Source: Novosphingobium umbonatum
Lineage (GTDB): Bacteria; Pseudomonadota; Alphaproteobacteria; Sphingomonadales; Sphingomonadaceae
Direction of reading: 5' to 3'
NCBI RefSeq assembly: GCF_004005905.1
Contig: NZ_SACO01000002.1
Span: 310,001-374,000, forward strand
DNA length: 64,000 bases
The notes beneath the pieces are model-generated. The model saw only the letters and a list, made by a program, of their open reading frames with translations. It did not search any database and was not told where the DNA came from. This document shows positions 61,157-64,000 of the stretch, in pieces. Numbering within the stretch: the first letter of the stretch is position 1; the number at the start of each line of letters is the position of its first letter. A program made the translations under genes and the position numbers.

Positions 61157-61929
61157 ACCCCACGCAGCCTAAGCCAAAGCCCCGCCTCATCGGGCACCGC
61201 ATCGCCCACGATCCGCACCGCATCCGCCCGCGCCCGCGCCAGAATGGCGGGCGGCACATGGGCATCGTGCACAATGCCATCCGCGCTGCCCAACAAGCGC
61301 GCCTCGCGCAGGGTCAGGTCATCGGGATCATCGGAACGCAGAATTATCTCGACCACGCCCCCCTGCGGCGCGTCAGCACCAGCCAGCCAGCCCTCAATCC
61401 GCCCCGCGCTGCCCGCCTCCAACGGGTCCAGAACGCAGCCTTGCGCAAGGGCCGCATCCAAGGCGCGGCGGCGCTCCTTCATGTCGGGGAACCGCGCCCG
61501 CAACGCGCTCCGTGCATCCCCCAGACCACGCGCCAAGGCGCCAAGGCTCTCGGGCAACAAGGCCTCCAGTCGCAAGCGCAATTGCTTGGCCAGCCCCGCC
61601 GAAACGCCTCCCGTTCCCACCGCGATCAACACCGGCGATCGGTCCAGAATGGAAGGCGTGGTAAAATCGCATAGGTCAGGCTGGTCCACCACATTGACCA
61701 GCAGGCCCGCGCCGCGCAGCCGCAGGGCATCGGCTTCCGCCGCGCCGCGATCCTCATAGGCGATAAAGGCCAGACGTGCGCAGCGGTCGATCCCCGCCTG
61801 CATATCGTCAAACACCACAGCCCCTGCCCGCTCGACCAAGCGCCGCTTGGCCTCCGCCGCCTCGCCTTGGCCAAGGATGATGACAGGCTGGCCTTGCAAC
61901 CGGTGGAACAGGGGGAGCGTTTCGAGCAT
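61153..61929 (-). CDS. Precorrin-2 dehydrogenase/sirohydrochlorin ferrochelatase domain (siroheme synthase N-terminal)
   Basis: A 258-residue protein with the N-terminal CysG domain only: LPLFHRLQGQPVIILGQGEAAEAKRRLVERAGA is the NAD-binding Rossmann loop, and VNVVDQPDLCDFTTPSILDRSPVLIAVGTGGVSAGLAKQLRLRLEALLP is the dehydrogenase/chelatase signature. The uroporphyrinogen methyltransferase half is absent, as in Met8-type enzymes, so it must be encoded elsewhere. It takes part in siroheme synthesis for sulfite or nitrite reductases. Confidence 0.9.
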   Translation of the reverse strand: MLETLPLFHRLQGQPVIILGQGEAAEAKRRLVERAGAVVFDDMQAGIDRCARLAFIAYEDRGAAEADALRLRGAGLLVNVVDQPDLCDFTTPSILDRSPVLIAVGTGGVSAGLAKQLRLRLEALLPESLGALARGLGDARSALRARFPDMKERRRALDAALAQGCVLDPLEAGSAGRIEGWLAGADAPQGGVVEIILRSDDPDDLTLREARLLGSADGIVHDAHVPPAILARARADAVRIVGDAVPDEAGLWLRLRGV

Positions 61930-61985
61930 GATGCCCTATAGGCGTAAAGCCTGTGAAACGAAACGCCCCCCTTGGGACAGGCCGC

Positions 61986-63245
61986 TTACTTCAACCAGTC
62001 GGGCACCTGCTCCGCCGCCAGAATGGTGGCAGGCTCGATGCGGTTGGCGACAATCGCCCATTGGTCGCCATTCACCATCACTTCGGGCACCAGAGCGCGG
62101 CTGTTATAGGTGTTGGCCATGGTCGCGCCATAGGCCCCCGCCGTGCGGAAAGCGGCCAGATCGCCCTGTTTGACCACGTCAATCTCGCGCCTTTTGGCGA
62201 AAGTATCGCTGCTTTCACAAATCGGGCCAACCACCGTGGCGGTCATGGTTTCGCCCGTGGGCGCCACAGCCACGAAATCATGCCATGCATCATACATGGC
62301 CGGACGCACCAGATCGTTCATCGCCGCGTCCACCACCACAAAGGGATAGGGCTCGGCAGCCTTTACCCGCACCACTTCGGTGACCAGAATGCCCGAATTG
62401 CCGGTGATGACACGGCCCGGTTCGAACATCAGCGTCACGTCCCAATCGGCCGTCACCGCCGCGACCATCGCGCCATAATCAGCCGGACCGGGCAGAGTCT
62501 CGCCCATGCGATAGGGCACGCCCAGCCCGCCGCCCAGATCGACATGGGTGACCGCATGGCCCGCCGCGCGCAGCGTGGCCAGCAGCTCGCCCATGCGGAT
62601 AAAGGCCTGACGCGAGGGTTCAAGATCGGTGATCTGGCTGCCGATATGGCAGGCGATACCGCGCAGATCCAACCCTTCCAGACTTGCCAGTCGGGCATAC
62701 ATAGCGGGCGTCTGATCCAAGGCTACGCCGAATTTGTTCTCGGCCTTGCCGGTCGAGATTTTCTCATGCGTCTTGGCATCGACATCAGGATTGACGCGGA
62801 GCACGGCAGGCGCACGCAGGCCCATTTGCGCCGCGATTTGCGCCAGTTCCACGCCCTCTTCCTCGGATTCCAGATTGAACTGGCCAATCCCCGCCCGCAA
62901 GGCCGCGCTCAATTCGGCGCGCGTCTTGCCCACGCCCGAAAACACAATATCGGCCGCCGGCATGCCCGCCGCCAACGCCCGCTCCATCTCGCCCTGCGAC
63001 ACCACATCCGCGCCATAGCCTTCCGATGCCAGTACCCGCAGCACCGCCAGATTGGGGTTGGACTTCACCGCAAAGGCAATGTGCTTTTTAGGCAAGGCGG
63101 CCAAGCCCTCGGCAAAGACACGCGCATGGCGGCGCAAAGTGGCCTCGGAATAGATATAGACCGGCGTCCCCACTTGGCCAGCGATGGTGGCAACAGGGAT
63201 GTTTTCGGCATGCAACACGCCGTTCTGATAGGCAAAATGGTCCAT
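61986..63245 (-). CDS. lysA: Diaminopimelate decarboxylase
   Basis: PLP enzyme of the alanine racemase fold that makes lysine from meso-diaminopimelate. The 419 residues contain the PLP lysine in HIAFAVKSNPNLAVL, HIGSQITDL, the glycine-rich VDLGGGLGVPY, EPGRVITGN and the substrate Cys region ICESSDTFAK. argH and the small lipoprotein precede it on the same strand, the usual argH-lipoprotein-lysA order. Confidence 0.97.
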   Translation of the reverse strand: MDHFAYQNGVLHAENIPVATIAGQVGTPVYIYSEATLRRHARVFAEGLAALPKKHIAFAVKSNPNLAVLRVLASEGYGADVVSQGEMERALAAGMPAADIVFSGVGKTRAELSAALRAGIGQFNLESEEEGVELAQIAAQMGLRAPAVLRVNPDVDAKTHEKISTGKAENKFGVALDQTPAMYARLASLEGLDLRGIACHIGSQITDLEPSRQAFIRMGELLATLRAAGHAVTHVDLGGGLGVPYRMGETLPGPADYGAMVAAVTADWDVTLMFEPGRVITGNSGILVTEVVRVKAAEPYPFVVVDAAMNDLVRPAMYDAWHDFVAVAPTGETMTATVVGPICESSDTFAKRREIDVVKQGDLAAFRTAGAYGATMANTYNSRALVPEVMVNGDQWAIVANRIEPATILAAEQVPDWLK

Positions 63246-63288
63246 GGATGTCTCTTCGATTGGGCGATCTATCTGGGCGGTCTAGGTG

Positions 63289-63540
63289 TCAGTCTTCGGG
63301 CGGCAGGTCGAATGGATCATCGTTGCGCGGCTCGGACCTTGTGTGCAATTCCACATTGCGGCTGGGGCGGCTTTGCGAGGACTGGCTCAACAATTCCCCC
63401 GATCCGGGCCGGTCCAGACGGCCATAGGGCGCCACCGGCAGGCTCTTGCCCGGTTTGGGTTTCAGCTCGTTTTCCGTGCCGCAAGCCGACAAGGCCAACA
63501 GCGCCGCGCCCAAAGCCAGACCGGAGAGGAGCCGCCGCAT
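63289..63540 (-). CDS. Small lipoprotein between argH and lysA
   Basis: An 83-residue lipoprotein: MRRLLSGLALGAALLALSACG has a signal peptide and lipobox LSAC. The mature part is short, Pro/Ser/Arg-rich and probably disordered. Small lipoproteins between argH and lysA are widespread in proteobacteria (the LptM/YifL position), and LptM helps mature the LPS translocon LptD. Sequence identity to LptM beyond the anchor is not evident, so the role is inferred from position. Confidence 0.82.
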   Translation of the reverse strand: MRRLLSGLALGAALLALSACGTENELKPKPGKSLPVAPYGRLDRPGSGELLSQSSQSRPSRNVELHTRSEPRNDDPFDLPPED

Positions 63541-63545
63541 GCCGA

Positions 63546-64000
63546 TCAGCCCACCAGACCCAAAGCGGCGCGGGCCTGCGCCACGCGCTGCGCCACCTGC
63601 ACCGGCGCGGTGCCGCCATGGCTGGCGCGGCTTGCCACCGACGCCTCGACGCTGAGCGCGGGGAACACACGCTCGTCGATGCGCGAGTCAATCGCCTGCA
63701 ATTCCTCGAGCGAAAGCTGGTCCAGCGCCACGCCCTTGCGTTCGGCCAGCTTGACCGCAGCGCCGGTGATGTGATGGGCCTCGCGGAAGGGGATGTTCGC
63801 CTGACGCACCAGCCAGTCGGCCAGATCGGTCGCCGTGGCATAGCCCAGTTCAGCGGCAGCGCGCATACGATCCTGACGGAAATATGCGCCTTCGACCATG
63901 CCGGTCATCGCGGCAAGGCACAGGGTCAGCAAGCCAGCGGCTTCGAACACCGGCGGCTTGTCGTCCTGCATGTCCTTGGAATAGGCCAAAGGCAGGCCCT
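63546..64000 (-). CDS. argH: Argininosuccinate lyase, C-terminal part (partial)
   Basis: About 151 C-terminal residues of argininosuccinate lyase, which splits argininosuccinate to arginine and fumarate. The visible part begins [19 protein letters not shown], just after the family's GSSxMPxKxN signature loop, which lies beyond the right edge. [22 protein letters not shown] and [16 protein letters not shown] fit the C-terminal domain. The gene continues past the window. Confidence 0.95.
   Translation of the reverse strand, partial: GLPLAYSKDMQDDKPPVFEAAGLLTLCLAAMTGMVEGAYFRQDRMRAAAELGYATATDLADWLVRQANIPFREAHHITGAAVKLAERKGVALDQLSLEELQAIDSRIDERVFPALSVEASVASRASHGGTAPVQVAQRVAQARAALGLVG

Overview
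The window is chromosomal DNA of a GC-rich alphaproteobacterium of the order Sphingomonadales, most like Novosphingobium or Sphingobium. The evidence is a LigW, LigM, LigAB and LigF-like set for lignin-derived aromatics, an aa3 oxidase operon in the sphingomonad arrangement, a large TonB-dependent receptor, and dense coding with many 4-base ATGA/GTGA overlaps. I see no prophage, insertion sequence, CRISPR array, rRNA or tRNA gene.

Layout. 0-6 kb: housekeeping genes on the minus strand (edge of a dicarboxylate symporter, dapE, a secreted P1-type nuclease, engB-yidC-yidD-rnpA-rpmH). 6-12.3 kb: comM, an orphan type I secretion ABC protein, a HAD hydrolase/cyclophilin pair, a zinc-independent L36 gene and galE. 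12.4-17.2 kb: two small exported proteins coupled to an M14 carboxypeptidase, then a MarR regulator divergent from an acyl-CoA dehydrogenase.

17.2-31.7 kb is the accessory heart of the window: a catabolic island for methoxylated aromatics, almost all on the minus strand. It has an MFS transporter-ALDH-LigW operon with a MarR gene behind it, an alpha/beta hydrolase, the tetrahydrofolate-dependent O-demethylase LigM, a LigF-like glutathione transferase, an amidohydrolase, a second ALDH, a periplasmic quinohemoprotein alcohol dehydrogenase and the ring-cleavage dioxygenase LigAB. Taken together, aromatic alcohols or aldehydes could be oxidised by the PQQ enzyme and the ALDHs, 5-carboxyvanillate decarboxylated by LigW, methoxyl groups moved to folate by LigM, and the catechol-type products opened by LigAB. 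The enzymes after ring opening (LigC, LigI, LigJ, LigK, LigU) and the other biphenyl enzymes (LigX, LigY, LigZ) are not here, so they must be elsewhere if present. Hairpins and repeated TTGTAAGC-containing sites suggest several separately controlled transcripts. An RraB-like gene with AT-rich flanks sits inside the island.

32-44 kb: a PMT-type glycosyltransferase with mtgA, a TonB receptor divergent from a His-rich CDF metal exporter, a dihydroorotase-like gene, a YgfZ protein, a TetR/metal-hydrolase divergent pair, rpmA-rplU. 44-55.3 kb: a long minus-strand array running ctaC-ctaD-ctaB-small ORF-ctaG-ctaE-DUF983-SURF1-thrC-methyltransferase-folB-Rossmann protein-moaA-moaD-moaE. 55.5-61.2 kb: a plus-strand run pyrE-pdxJ-acpS-lepB-AI-2E permease-DUF3089-ruvX-small membrane protein. 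61-64 kb: a siroheme synthase N-domain, lysA, a lysA-linked lipoprotein and the 3' end of argH.
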